From: Pseudoalteromonas luteoviolacea S2607
GTDB taxonomy: Bacteria > Pseudomonadota > Gammaproteobacteria > Enterobacterales > Alteromonadaceae
Assembly: GCF_001625575.1 (NCBI RefSeq)
Contig: NZ_AUXV01000034.1
Span: 1-64,000 of the forward strand
Reading direction: 5' to 3'
Length of the DNA: 64,000 bases
Shown here: in pieces, positions 1 through 8,456 of the stretch
Layout: each line of letters opens with the position of its first letter
Numbering within the stretch: the first letter of the stretch is position 1
Notes under the pieces: model-generated
What the model was told of the DNA's origin: nothing
Seen by the model: the letters and a program-made list of their open reading frames with translations, nothing else
Database searches by the model: none
Translations under genes and position numbers: made by a program

Positions 1-56
1 GTTTAACTTTACCTTCACTTTGCTTTGCGTTTTTCGTTGCATCCCGCCGTGTCAGT
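1..56 (-). ncRNA. 5' leader of an rRNA operon (partial, runs off the left edge)
   Basis: Read on the minus strand, this segment starts at the predicted +1 of the rRNA-type promoter beside it and begins ACTGACACGG, the same ten bases that begin the E. coli rrnB P1 transcript. The 16S gene itself is not in the window, so only the first ~56 nt of the leader are present. The assignment rests on promoter similarity and on murI sitting next to an rRNA operon, as in E. coli. Confidence 0.7.
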
Positions 57-130
57 GGGTGCGCATTATAGGGGGTTCTAAAATAGGATCAAGTGTTTTT
101 TTATTAAAATTTTAAAAACATCTCCAAACG
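57..130 (-). promoter_or_regulatory. rRNA operon P1-type promoter with UP element, firing leftward
   Basis: On the minus strand there is a perfect -10 TATAAT (65-70), a 16-bp spacer, and a -35 TTGATC (87-92). Upstream lies an A/T-only-rich stretch (about 93-125) typical of an UP element. The discriminator is GCGCACCC followed by ACTGACACGG. E. coli rrnB P1 reads TATAAT, GCGCCACC, ACTGACACGG, with the same 8-nt distance from -10 to +1. The GC-rich discriminator predicts stringent (ppGpp/DksA) control. Fis sites would be expected further upstream (131-250) but I cannot point to them. Confidence 0.9.
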
Positions 131-295
131 TTCAAAAACCCATCAAACATGGGCCTGGCACCGCATTAAGCTCAATAAAACGGCATAATTTTCTACAACA
201 TCTATATTTTATTATTGCGATGTTTAATTAAGTCGTTAAGATAGCACCTTTCTTTGTTAAATTAATGTGTATTCACTGTTTATTGGTAGATCGTT
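131..295. other. Intergenic region between the rRNA promoter and the RRM gene
   Basis: This stretch is A/T-rich and holds no ORF. It must contain the rightward promoter of the RRM gene, but I see no convincing -35/-10 pair. It is also the expected place for Fis sites of the leftward rRNA promoter. Confidence 0.5.
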
Positions 296-769
296 ATGAA
301 TTCTTCAGATCGTAAAACAATACTTACTGTTCTTATACTCGCAATTTTGGGGTATGTGGTAGTAAGCTTTTTATTGGCAGATAGTCAGCTCGATACGTCG
401 ATAGTATTTGCCCTTGGGATTGTGATAGGTGGTCTGGCTATAATGACAATTAATAGAACAACTATTTCTCAGTCAGACAATGGTCAAGCAGTTCCAACCA
501 AAACACTCTATGTAGGTAACTTACCTTACCGAGCAAATGAGCAAGCCGTAAGAGAGCTTTTTGAAGAAAAAGGTCAAGTTTTCTCTGTGCGCTTACTTAA
601 GGATAAAAATACTGGAAAAAGAAGAGGCTTTGGTTTTGTCGAAATGTCTGAGGTAGATGCGAATAAAGCTATCAAAGACTTGAACGAAATGGAATTCCAA
701 CAACGTACTTTAAAAGTGCGCGAAGCAAAACAAAAACAGGAAGAGTCTGAGTCTAGCTCTCCAGCTTAA
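296..769 (+). CDS. Membrane-anchored RRM-type RNA-binding protein
   Basis: This 157-aa protein has two hydrophobic helices at about residues 8-27 and 34-51, then one RNA recognition motif from about 69 to 145. RNP2 is LYVGNL (71-76) and RNP1 is RRGFGFVEM (109-117), with the aromatic residues that stack on RNA intact. The tail is charged (K/E/S-rich). Bacterial single-RRM proteins bind short single-stranded RNA; here the helices would hold the domain at the cytoplasmic face of the inner membrane. The target is unknown. Its 3' end overlaps the convergent murI by 17 bp. It stands alone, directly behind an rRNA-type promoter of opposite orientation. Confidence 0.9.
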   Translation: MNSSDRKTILTVLILAILGYVVVSFLLADSQLDTSIVFALGIVIGGLAIMTINRTTISQSDNGQAVPTKTLYVGNLPYRANEQAVRELFEEKGQVFSVRLLKDKNTGKRRGFGFVEMSEVDANKAIKDLNEMEFQQRTLKVREAKQKQEESESSSPA

Positions 770-1526
770 GTGGTTTAACACCCACTGCTGCTTCAAACCT
801 ATCCGAGGCTGTTGCATACCAATGCACTGGCCTCGCTTCTAAACCTTTGCACTCAACCAGTTTACTTGCCAACAAGTGTCTAACGCGACGCGCTATGGCT
901 GCGCCAGAGTCAACTAGCTCTACTTTATAGGTGAAATAATCCTGAAGATGGCTTTTGATAATAGGAAAGTGCGTACAACCTAGAACAAGCCTATCCAACT
1001 CATGACATATATTGAGCCTCTCTAATTCAGCTTGTAAAAGTTCTACTTGCAACTCTTTATGCCAATAATAATGCTCCGCAATATTCACTAAAGCAGTTGA
1101 GTGATATATGTCTACTTGGCACTTACTTGCAAAAGTACTTATTAAATTTGCAGTGTATGTATTTTTCGAAGTAGCAGGTGTGGCAAGGAGTCCAATATGC
1201 TTTTTATGACTGGTCTCTGCAGCAGGCTTAATCGCGGGCACCACGCCAACAATAGGTATGTTCGTATGCTGCCTAGCCGTTTCTAAAGCATAAGTTGAAG
1301 CGGTATTACACGCAATCACTATAACATCCACTTGCTTGGCGCTTCGTTCAATCCAATTTAGTAATGCAGTCAAACGACTTTTTATGGTTTCTTGCGACTG
1401 TAGACCATAAGGCAAGAGATCGTTATCCATAACATAAGTGTATTGGACCATAGGCATGGATAATTGCAGATGTGAGAGTACACTGGTTCCACCAATACCT
1501 GAGTCGAAAACTAATACATGTGGCAA
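753..1526 (-). CDS. murI: Glutamate racemase MurI
   Basis: MurI interconverts L- and D-glutamate in the cytoplasm, supplying D-Glu for the peptidoglycan stem peptide (MurD step). Family motifs are intact: DSGIGG near the start, the first catalytic cysteine in ACNTAST, and the second in LGCTHFP. The chosen start is a TTG at 1526, preceded by AAGGA with a 9-nt gap, giving a typical short N-terminus (257 aa). A GTG at 1571 would add 15 residues but has no visible Shine-Dalgarno. The neighbouring rRNA promoter and murI reproduce the murI-rrnB adjacency of E. coli. The 3' end overlaps the RRM gene by 17 bp. Confidence 0.95.
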   Translation of the reverse strand: MPHVLVFDSGIGGTSVLSHLQLSMPMVQYTYVMDNDLLPYGLQSQETIKSRLTALLNWIERSAKQVDVIVIACNTASTYALETARQHTNIPIVGVVPAIKPAAETSHKKHIGLLATPATSKNTYTANLISTFASKCQVDIYHSTALVNIAEHYYWHKELQVELLQAELERLNICHELDRLVLGCTHFPIIKSHLQDYFTYKVELVDSGAAIARRVRHLLASKLVECKGLEARPVHWYATASDRFEAAVGVKPLKLES

Positions 1527-1606
1527 ACTACACTTTCCTTTTACCTTTTTATGGGATGCGTAGTTTGCCACGGCGGATAGCTAAAATAAACAGACAGTCC
1601 CGTAAT

Positions 1607-2719
1607 CTAACTGATTTGGTCGTTTTGTGACTCAGACTTGTCATTAAGTGCGCTAAAGTAGCTCTGCGCATAATCCAAGAATTGATTTAAACGTTGTTGT
1701 CCTTCGTTCATCCAAGCCATGATATCTGGTAATTGAGACTCAATACCCAAGGCTCTGCCTTCTTCATTAATCCCTTCAAGGCGTTTATCAAGTGGCGTGA
1801 AAGCTTCTTCTAACTCTTTCATTGGATTACTTTGCTGATATTGCGCAATGGCTGCAGAAGTCTTACTTTGCCTGAGATCCATCGTGAAGTTAGTGATCTG
1901 TTCGCTGTTGAGGCTCAACCCTTGTGCCAACTCAAAAGCCTCGTCATATTCACCAGCAAAGAAGGAATCACTTACATCTCGTATGTCTTCCATCATCGCA
2001 TTAATCGCTTCTTGCTCCTCTTCATTGAGCTCGCCATTAACACTGATTGAGAAATTGACCTCTCTCTTCTGACTTTCTCCATAAGCAAAACCTTGGCCGT
2101 CACCATCTTGGTAGTAACTAGCAGCCCTACTTTTGCTGAATGCATCATTGAAAGAGATGACTACCTCATCACCTTCTGCAGTAGTAAATGCATACTCTGC
2201 TTTATTAGATAAGCTCGCAAATTGAGCGGCGCTCAGAGATACATGTTGCGGGCTTGGGTCAAAAAGCTCTTTTTCAAAGTCATCTAAGCCTTTAAATATC
2301 CCTTCTTTGGATTTTTCAATGCCATCTTTAATTTCATCATTAAATAGCCCTGACTCAGATAGCTCATCAGTCGCGTCATCTATGCCAGTTTGCACACCTT
2401 TACGAGCCTGCTCCAGCATGCTCTTGAGTGTATCGTCATCTTTACCATCGGCTTTGGCTTTATTGATGGCACCTTGGACAAACCCAAGTACATTTTTAAC
2501 TATCTCTTCAAAGTCAAAAAGAGGCTTCTTCGGCTCCTCTTTTTTCTCTATACCTAACGCTTCAGCTAATTTATCATCAAGGATTTTGGCAGCAACTTGA
2601 GACTTGTTGCCTTGATACTGGTCAGTGTTTATAGATATATTTGGGATCGGCGATTTGGCTTGCGCCCCTTTATGCTGCATCGCTGGATTTAACAGCTGAT
2701 TCAACTGTCCGATTTTCAT
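1607..2719 (-). CDS. DUF5610-like protein of unknown function
   Basis: This 370-aa soluble acidic protein has no signal peptide or membrane segment. The N-terminal third is Lys/Gln/Asn-rich and looks disordered. The middle is predicted coiled or helical (about 70-160). A C-terminal domain (about 175-345) contains KREVNFSISVNGELNEEE followed by a long helix, which I recognise as resembling DUF5610 proteins of Vibrio, Shewanella and Pseudoalteromonas. It appears monocistronic and divergent from trmA. I assign no function. Its start ATG is clear, but no strong regulatory signal is visible upstream. Confidence 0.75.
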   Translation of the reverse strand: MKIGQLNQLLNPAMQHKGAQAKSPIPNISINTDQYQGNKSQVAAKILDDKLAEALGIEKKEEPKKPLFDFEEIVKNVLGFVQGAINKAKADGKDDDTLKSMLEQARKGVQTGIDDATDELSESGLFNDEIKDGIEKSKEGIFKGLDDFEKELFDPSPQHVSLSAAQFASLSNKAEYAFTTAEGDEVVISFNDAFSKSRAASYYQDGDGQGFAYGESQKREVNFSISVNGELNEEEQEAINAMMEDIRDVSDSFFAGEYDEAFELAQGLSLNSEQITNFTMDLRQSKTSAAIAQYQQSNPMKELEEAFTPLDKRLEGINEEGRALGIESQLPDIMAWMNEGQQRLNQFLDYAQSYFSALNDKSESQNDQIS

Positions 2720-2880
2720 GATTGCTCTCCGCTATACTCTATCAGTTAATTATCGGCCATCTGCGCAAAAGCTAAAGTTATTTTGTACAATAAAAGGGCA
2801 ATTTTAGTAGCGAACACTGGACAAATGTTCTACGCCCCCTAAAATAGCGCCTCCTCGCAATATTTATAGGTAGTTTTAGC

Positions 2881-3978
2881 ATGGCCGTGATCACCATTGA
2901 TACCGCTCAGTACGAACAACAACTAGAAGAGAAGCAAAAGCGAATAAGCGCGCAGTTCGCCCGTTTCAATGCACCTACTCTTGAAGTATATGACTCAGAA
3001 AAGCAGCATTATCGACAGCGTTGTGAATTTCGCGTGTGGCACGATGGAGAAGATCTTTATCACATCATGTTTGACCAGCAAAGCAAAGAGAAGATTCGCG
3101 TCGATGAGTTTGGTCCAGGCGCACCTTTAGTTAACGAGCTTATGCAAGTGATGATGGAAAAGCTACGTCATAATGAATTATTGCGTCGCAAGTTATTTCA
3201 AATTGATTACTTGTCTACACTGAGCGGGGAAATCTTAATCAGCTTGCTTTACCACAAACCACTGGATGACAACTGGCAGGCAGAAATGGGGCAATTGAGG
3301 GCTGAATTGCAAAAAACCTATAAGATTGACTTTATCGGCCGTGCTCGAAAGCAAAAAGTCGTATTCGGCAACGATTATGTCACAGAAAGACTGACAGTAG
3401 ACGGTAATGAGTATATCTACCAGCAAGTAGAAAATAGCTTCACTCAGCCTAATGCTAAGGTAAATGAAAAAATGCTTTCTTGGGCTAAGTCAATCTCTCG
3501 CGATTTATCCAACGATTTACTAGAGCTATACTGTGGCAATGGCAACTTCTCTATAGCACTCGCGGAACATTTTGACCGAGTGTTGGCAACAGAGATTTCA
3601 AAATCCTCAGTACATTCTGCACAATTCAATATCGCAGCGAATAATGTAGAGAACTTGGACATCATTCGTATGTCGAGTGAGGAATTTACTGATGCAATGC
3701 AAGGTAAGCGTCAATTTTCTCGACTGAATGGTATCGACTTAAAGTCCTATGATTGTCAAACCATTTTAGTTGATCCACCAAGAGCTGGTATGGATGAGCT
3801 AACCTGCCAACTAGTTAGTAACTACGACAACATTATCTACATTTCGTGTAATCCAGATACATTGGAAAGAGATTTAGACACACTTAGTACAACACATAAC
3901 ATCGCGCGTATCGCTATCTTTGATCAATTCCCCTATACCCATCATGTTGAATCGGGTGTATTTTTAACGCGTAAATAA
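2881..3978 (+). CDS. trmA: tRNA (uracil-5-)-methyltransferase TrmA
   Basis: TrmA makes the SAM-dependent m5U54 (ribothymidine) modification in the T-loop of tRNAs. The 365-aa length matches E. coli TrmA (366). Motifs seen are the SAM-binding ELYCGNGNFSIAL, the DPPRAGMD loop, and YISCNP with the nucleophilic cysteine. There is no TRAM domain or iron-sulfur cluster motif, which separates it from RlmC/RlmD. Transcription should end at the hairpin at 3994-4023. Position between murI and dsbA/srkA is consistent with gammaproteobacterial gene order. Confidence 0.97.
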   Translation: MAVITIDTAQYEQQLEEKQKRISAQFARFNAPTLEVYDSEKQHYRQRCEFRVWHDGEDLYHIMFDQQSKEKIRVDEFGPGAPLVNELMQVMMEKLRHNELLRRKLFQIDYLSTLSGEILISLLYHKPLDDNWQAEMGQLRAELQKTYKIDFIGRARKQKVVFGNDYVTERLTVDGNEYIYQQVENSFTQPNAKVNEKMLSWAKSISRDLSNDLLELYCGNGNFSIALAEHFDRVLATEISKSSVHSAQFNIAANNVENLDIIRMSSEEFTDAMQGKRQFSRLNGIDLKSYDCQTILVDPPRAGMDELTCQLVSNYDNIIYISCNPDTLERDLDTLSTTHNIARIAIFDQFPYTHHVESGVFLTRK

Positions 3979-3993
3979 TTTACTGCAAAAACG

Positions 3994-4023
3994 AAAAAGC
4001 CCCGCACTATTGCGGGGCTTTCT
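3994..4023. terminator. Bidirectional intrinsic terminator between trmA and dsbA-like gene
   Basis: The stem AAAGCCCCGCA / TGCGGGGCTTT has a 4-nt loop (4007-4010). It is followed by T-rich sequence on the plus strand and preceded by A-rich sequence, so it also works on the minus strand. It lies between convergent genes. Confidence 0.9.
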
Positions 4024-4036
4024 TTTATCTATTTGC

Positions 4037-4669
4037 TTATTTACTCGCTAGATGGTTAATCAGCTTTGCAATGTCATCTGGATTAGTTACACCAGACTCT
4101 CTGCTAAGTATCAGCTTATATTTACCATTAACGATAAACGTTGGCACGCTCGACAACGCCCCTTTTTCTTGTAATTGCTTTTGCTGTCTCGCCATCTTTG
4201 AAGCTTTTGTGCGCACAGAGAAACTCTTGTACATTTTATCAAACTTTGCACCATCTACGCCTGCAGCCACAAATACATCTTTAACATCAGCTAGCTCATT
4301 AAACTTGGCACGCTTGGTATGAATATGTGTAAAAATAGCAGATATGATCGCATCTTTCTCTGGTAGCACACTGGCTGTCGCAAGCGCCGTTGCAATCATC
4401 TTTTGATGTTTAGGATCTCGGATACCAACAAAATCTACGTGGCTTTTTTTAAATTTTACACCATCGTCTAGTTTTGGTTTAAATTGATCGATTAGTCCTT
4501 CAAAGTTATTACAAGCAGGACAATAAAAAGAAAAGTACTCTGTCACTTCAGGCTTTTTGGTCCCACGTTCAGCAATCACCTCATAGTGCTTACCTTCTTC
4601 GAAGGTCATAGCACTTGCCGCTACAGGCAATACCAGGGCTATAAGTGCCGCTTTAATCATTTTTAACAT
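4037..4669 (-). CDS. DsbA-like periplasmic thiol:disulfide oxidoreductase (CPAC)
   Basis: This 210-aa protein has a signal peptide (about residues 1-19, ending AASA). It has a thioredoxin-fold active site FYCPACNNF at about residues 48-56 and the cis-proline loop SSVPTF near 175. DsbA proteins donate disulfides to exported proteins. Here the dipeptide between the cysteines is PA rather than the PH of classical DsbA, which normally means a less oxidising redox potential. It lies 13 bp downstream of a second dsbA-like gene, so it is probably a tandem-duplicate paralogue in the srkA-dsbA operon. A terminator follows. Confidence 0.9.
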   Translation of the reverse strand: MLKMIKAALIALVLPVAASAMTFEEGKHYEVIAERGTKKPEVTEYFSFYCPACNNFEGLIDQFKPKLDDGVKFKKSHVDFVGIRDPKHQKMIATALATASVLPEKDAIISAIFTHIHTKRAKFNELADVKDVFVAAGVDGAKFDKMYKSFSVRTKASKMARQQKQLQEKGALSSVPTFIVNGKYKLILSRESGVTNPDDIAKLINHLASK

Positions 4670-4682
4670 GTTTATCTCCGTA

Positions 4683-5309
4683 CTATTCTTTTTCTAATAG
4701 GTATTTTACTAGGTTATTAAAGTCAGCCTGACTAGAAAGTGAACTAATCTTAACAATGTACTTGTCATTAATAATAAAACTAGGCACGCCTTTTAATGCA
4801 CCCGCTTCGCTAAATCGCTTTTGTTCATCTTGCATCGCTTTCTCTGCACTAATAATCGGCATACTCGCTAATGCTGCATCAAATTTTTCCGCAGATACAC
4901 CATGAGCAGCGAGTAGCTTTTTAACATCGTCCATCGTTCTAAACTGACTTTGCTGAACATGGATTGTTTTGAAGATTTCATCAACCACTTGTGAGTCAAC
5001 ACCATGTTGCTTTGCAATTAGATAGCCATAGCTTAAGTAAGATTGTGCTTCTGGCGGCAACCCACGCATAAAATTCACGTGGCTTTTCACGAAAGGGACT
5101 TCAGCAGGTAGACTTGCTTCAAGCGCTCTTGCTGGCCCTTCAAATTTAAAGCAATGGGGACAATAGAAAGAAAAGAACTCCAAAACGCGTGGCGTTTTAC
5201 TTTTTTCCACTGTTAACGTCTCGTAATGAACATTTTCCTTGTACTCTGCTGCCATAGCAGCAAGTGGCATACACAGTGCCAATATTGCTACTTTAATGGA
5301 TTTTAACAT
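4683..5309 (-). CDS. dsbA: Thiol:disulfide interchange protein DsbA (CPHC)
   Basis: This 208-aa protein has a signal peptide ending AMAA, the classical DsbA active site FYCPHCFKF (about 49-57), and the cis-Pro loop KGVPSF. It oxidises cysteine pairs of exported proteins in the periplasm and is recycled by DsbB (not in this window). Gene order srkA-dsbA is the same as E. coli yihE-dsbA, which supports this copy as the orthologue and the CPAC gene as the extra one. Likely clients encoded nearby include secretion substrates of the Gsp system. Confidence 0.95.
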   Translation of the reverse strand: MLKSIKVAILALCMPLAAMAAEYKENVHYETLTVEKSKTPRVLEFFSFYCPHCFKFEGPARALEASLPAEVPFVKSHVNFMRGLPPEAQSYLSYGYLIAKQHGVDSQVVDEIFKTIHVQQSQFRTMDDVKKLLAAHGVSAEKFDAALASMPIISAEKAMQDEQKRFSEAGALKGVPSFIINDKYIVKISSLSSQADFNNLVKYLLEKE

Positions 5310-5327
5310 GTGCTTCTCTCTTAATTT

Positions 5328-6302
5328 TTATGGATAAATACTTAGTGCTGGCTCATCAAGTGCAGCCAATTGTTCTTTTAGTGCTAAGATCTGCTGTTCC
5401 CAATATTTGTCTGTCGCGAACCATGAAAAGTTCCTTGGAAACGCGGGATCCTCCCAGCGTTTAGCTAACCAGCCCATATAGTGAACCATTCGCATTGCTC
5501 TCAACGGTTCTATCAATTGTAACTGACCTAAATCTAATTCACTGAACTCTTCATATCCGCCCAGTAAAGTGTCTAATTGCAGAGCTTGGTTCTGACGATC
5601 TCCGCTCAGCATCATCCACAAATCTTGGATCGCTGGACCTTGTCGGCAATCATCTAAATCAACAATCATTAATTGCTCTTGAGACCACAGAATATTGCCA
5701 GCATGACAATCTCCATGCAATCTGATCGTATCATTTACTCTAAACTTTTCTTTTGTTTTCGTAACAACTTGTTCTAAGACAGTTGAAAAAGCAAGTTCTA
5801 AAGAGTGCGGTAAACAGTCGCTCGCGAGTATGTCTTTGCTTGCTTGATCTAAGTAACTTTGTGTATCAACATTTGGACGATGTTTAAAATCATACTGTTT
5901 AGCGACACTATGAAGACGACCGATGTATCGCCCTAAAACTTCCAATTGTTCTAAATTGTCCATTTCAAATTGACGACCGCCAACACTTGGAAATAGCGCA
6001 AATCGATAGCCCTGATATTCAAACAAGCTTTCTCCATCGCGCTCTAATGGAGAAACAACGGGTACTTCTGCGTTAGCTAACTCGAAAGAAAACGCATGTT
6101 CTTCTTTAATCTGCGCGTTGAGCCAACGATTTGGTCGATAGAATTTTGCGACATAGCGTTTAGCATCGTCACTGCGGAATTGGTATACACGATTCTCGTA
6201 ACTGTTCAGTGGCAGAAGCCCAGATTCAGGATAAATGCCGATACTCTCAATGGCATCCAAAATCAGATCTGGGGTGAGATTTTGATAACTAAAATCACTC
6301 AT
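5328..6302 (-). CDS. srkA: Stress response kinase SrkA (YihE/RdoA)
   Basis: This is a cytoplasmic Ser/Thr kinase of the aminoglycoside/choline kinase fold, known in E. coli as part of the Cpx regulon and protective against stress-induced death. Seen: HGDCHAGNILW (catalytic loop) and VDLDDCRQGP (metal-binding Asp). The open frame extends upstream to 6512 into ccoG, but that N-terminus is unlike the family. The ATG at 6302, starting MSDFSYQNLTP, gives 324 aa, matching the usual ~328. It is followed after 18 bp by dsbA. Confidence 0.95.
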   Translation of the reverse strand: MSDFSYQNLTPDLILDAIESIGIYPESGLLPLNSYENRVYQFRSDDAKRYVAKFYRPNRWLNAQIKEEHAFSFELANAEVPVVSPLERDGESLFEYQGYRFALFPSVGGRQFEMDNLEQLEVLGRYIGRLHSVAKQYDFKHRPNVDTQSYLDQASKDILASDCLPHSLELAFSTVLEQVVTKTKEKFRVNDTIRLHGDCHAGNILWSQEQLMIVDLDDCRQGPAIQDLWMMLSGDRQNQALQLDTLLGGYEEFSELDLGQLQLIEPLRAMRMVHYMGWLAKRWEDPAFPRNFSWFATDKYWEQQILALKEQLAALDEPALSIYP

Positions 6303-6419
6303 TACTGGTATCCATTTATATAACAGAGGTCTGACAACAACCTTTTCTGCCGTAAATTTTGACAGCCTAGGATAAATGGAACAACCCGCTGACGCAAAGG
6401 TTATTGTGATATTTAAGCT

Positions 6420-6441
6420 CGCAGCCACTGGTGTGGCTGCG
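6420..6441 (-). terminator. Hairpin downstream of ccoG
   Basis: A 9-bp perfect stem CGCAGCCAC / GTGGCTGCG with a TGGT loop sits just after the ccoG stop (6457). The following minus-strand sequence is only moderately U-rich, so this may be a weak terminator or an mRNA 3'-end stabiliser before the srkA-dsbA promoter region. Confidence 0.55.
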
Positions 6442-6456
6442 GTGAGAGAAAGTTTC

Positions 6457-7884
6457 TTAGCGGCCTTTGAAGAAATTAGTAGGCTGCGAAATTTGCGCTT
6501 GTGCTCCTTCATTACTCGTTAGAACAAAATTAAACTCAGTTACCAGCTTCTGCAAATCATAGGGATCCATCGCAATTGATACGGGAACGTCAATTGTTGA
6601 GCCGGCAGAGACCGTTACGCTCTTTTTGCCTATTAATTGAAACTGCTCTAAACCATCAACAGAAATTGAAAAGGTCTGAGACACTTGTGCTTTATTGATA
6701 AGCTTGAGTGTATATGTATTTTCAACAAGGCCGTCATAGTTAACACGATACAACTGATTGCGATCTCGGATAATATCAAGCTCAAATGTTTTTCGCATTG
6801 CAATGTTTGCCACTAAAGCCCCACTCAAGATGAGTAAAATCAATACGTAGCCGATTAACTTTGCCCGTACAGGCTTCGTTGTTTTTTGAGCTGTCTCTAA
6901 GTTTCGCTCAGTGGTATATGAAATTAAGCCTCGCTGATAGTTCATCTTGTCCATCACACCATCACAAGCATCTATGCAGGCACCACAATTTATACATTCG
7001 TACTGTAGGCCATTGCGAATATCAATACCTGTCGGACATACTTGCACACATAGCTTGCAGTCAATGCAATCGCCAAGGCCAATCTCTCGTGGATTTTGTT
7101 TACGTCCGCGAGGCCCTCTGTTTTCACCACGCTTGCCATCATAACTAACCGTAAACGTATCTTTATCAAACATCGCTGATTGAAAGCGAGAGTATGGGCA
7201 AATATGCAGACACATAATCTCCCTCATCCAACCTGCGTTGCCATAAGTGCATACAGCAAATACGACAACACTCAGAGCCGCATACCCACTGGCAGAGAAG
7301 CTGAGTAAATCAGGTAACAAATTTTGAATTGGCGTAAAGTAACCGACAAACGTAATCGCGGTATACAAAGAAAATAGTACCCAACACAGATGTTTTGCAC
7401 TTTTGCGCATCAGCTTGTCTACGTCCCAAGGCCTTTGATCGAGCTTTTTCCGCTGGTTTGCAGAGCCCTCACATTTTTCTTCAAACCAAATAAAGATAAA
7501 TGTCCAAACCGTTTGTGGGCAGGTATAGCCACACCATACTCGACCGTAAAAAGTCGTCACTAGAAATAGCGCAAACGCAGCAATCATCAAAATGAAGGCT
7601 AGTATTGTTAGATCTTGTGGCCACAATGTCAGACCAAAGATATTGAATTTTTGTTCAAAGAGGTCAAACAAAACGGCTTGTTGCCCATTGTAGTTAAGCC
7701 AAGGAAGAGCCATAAACGCGAGCATACCTAAAAAACCAATTCGCTGGCGAAGGATTTGATGCATTCCCTTTACCGCCCTCACATAAATCCGATTACGTGG
7801 ATTAAACCTGTCTGGCTGAAGGTTTTCTGGCTTTTGAATCTTTACATCGACGGGAATGTTTTTTACTTTGATTTTATTGTCCAT
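6457..7884 (-). CDS. ccoG: Cytochrome c oxidase accessory protein CcoG (RdxA/FixG)
   Basis: This inner-membrane iron-sulfur protein is known to reduce Cu(II) to Cu(I) for assembly of cbb3-type oxidase. At 475 aa it has about five membrane helices and a NosR/NapH-like CGYTCPQTVW motif in the membrane part. It also has two 4Fe-4S motifs (CIDCKLCVQVCP and CINCGACIDACD) and a C-terminal periplasmic immunoglobulin-like domain (about 370-475). The ccoNOPQ and ccoIS genes are not in this window; in related genomes they often lie apart from or next to ccoG. A hairpin follows the stop. Confidence 0.95.
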   Translation of the reverse strand: MDNKIKVKNIPVDVKIQKPENLQPDRFNPRNRIYVRAVKGMHQILRQRIGFLGMLAFMALPWLNYNGQQAVLFDLFEQKFNIFGLTLWPQDLTILAFILMIAAFALFLVTTFYGRVWCGYTCPQTVWTFIFIWFEEKCEGSANQRKKLDQRPWDVDKLMRKSAKHLCWVLFSLYTAITFVGYFTPIQNLLPDLLSFSASGYAALSVVVFAVCTYGNAGWMREIMCLHICPYSRFQSAMFDKDTFTVSYDGKRGENRGPRGRKQNPREIGLGDCIDCKLCVQVCPTGIDIRNGLQYECINCGACIDACDGVMDKMNYQRGLISYTTERNLETAQKTTKPVRAKLIGYVLILLILSGALVANIAMRKTFELDIIRDRNQLYRVNYDGLVENTYTLKLINKAQVSQTFSISVDGLEQFQLIGKKSVTVSAGSTIDVPVSIAMDPYDLQKLVTEFNFVLTSNEGAQAQISQPTNFFKGR

Positions 7885-8099
7885 AAAAGCTCCTTAAGCG
7901 CTTAGGACAGGTTACTTGCTACAGTGACCTTATATTTACTAAGGTTATTATATGCAACAGCGCGCTGTTAGCGAGCCGAAAATCGCACGACGAAGACAAA
8001 AACTACGAATATTTCCTGACCATTTCGCTTGCTTTTGATTCTTGCATTTTATTACACTGTCACTTTGATTGAGTCGAATAGATCAAATTAGCGAGCTTT

Positions 8100-8456
8100 A
8101 TGAAAAAATATCTTTTATTAGTGTTAATAGTTCTGGCGCTATTCACCATAGATCACCCACTGATCAAAGAGCCCAGAGATAAACTTCTCCAACAGGGAGT
8201 AGAAACGCTAGGGGAAACCAGCGAGACCCAATATAGCTTGGCGGCGAAACAAGCACGTCAACTGATCAGCCAATCCATTCAGCTTTCTGAGTCAGAACGA
8301 TCATACTTAAAAACAGCACTTGCGACAGACGAGAAGGTTAAAATCTTCCATTTGCGTTACTGCCAAGAGCATGAACTAAATATGTACTTTTATGGACCGA
8401 AGCTAAAAACAATTTGCGACGCAGCAGAAAAAGCCATTAAAAAGGCCGAAATGTAA
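8100..8456 (+). CDS. Small exported or membrane-anchored protein of unknown function
   Basis: This 118-aa protein has a hydrophobic N-terminus (residues 4-17, signal peptide or anchor). A charged, mainly helical body follows, with two cysteines (in RYCQEHE and KTICDAAEKA) that could pair in the periplasm. I do not recognise the family. Its stop overlaps the start of the next small gene by one base, so the two are almost certainly co-translated. The 215-bp gap to the divergent ccoG must hold its promoter, but I see no clear box. Confidence 0.7.
   Translation: MKKYLLLVLIVLALFTIDHPLIKEPRDKLLQQGVETLGETSETQYSLAAKQARQLISQSIQLSESERSYLKTALATDEKVKIFHLRYCQEHELNMYFYGPKLKTICDAAEKAIKKAEM

Noticed and set aside
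6303..6512. 70-residue N-terminal extension of srkA
   Set aside because: It overlaps ccoG and its hairpin, is unlike the family, and the ATG at 6302 gives the normal length.
8064..8085. Possible FNR/Anr box TTGAT...ATCAA near ccoG
   Set aside because: The half-sites are separated by far more than the required 4 bp.
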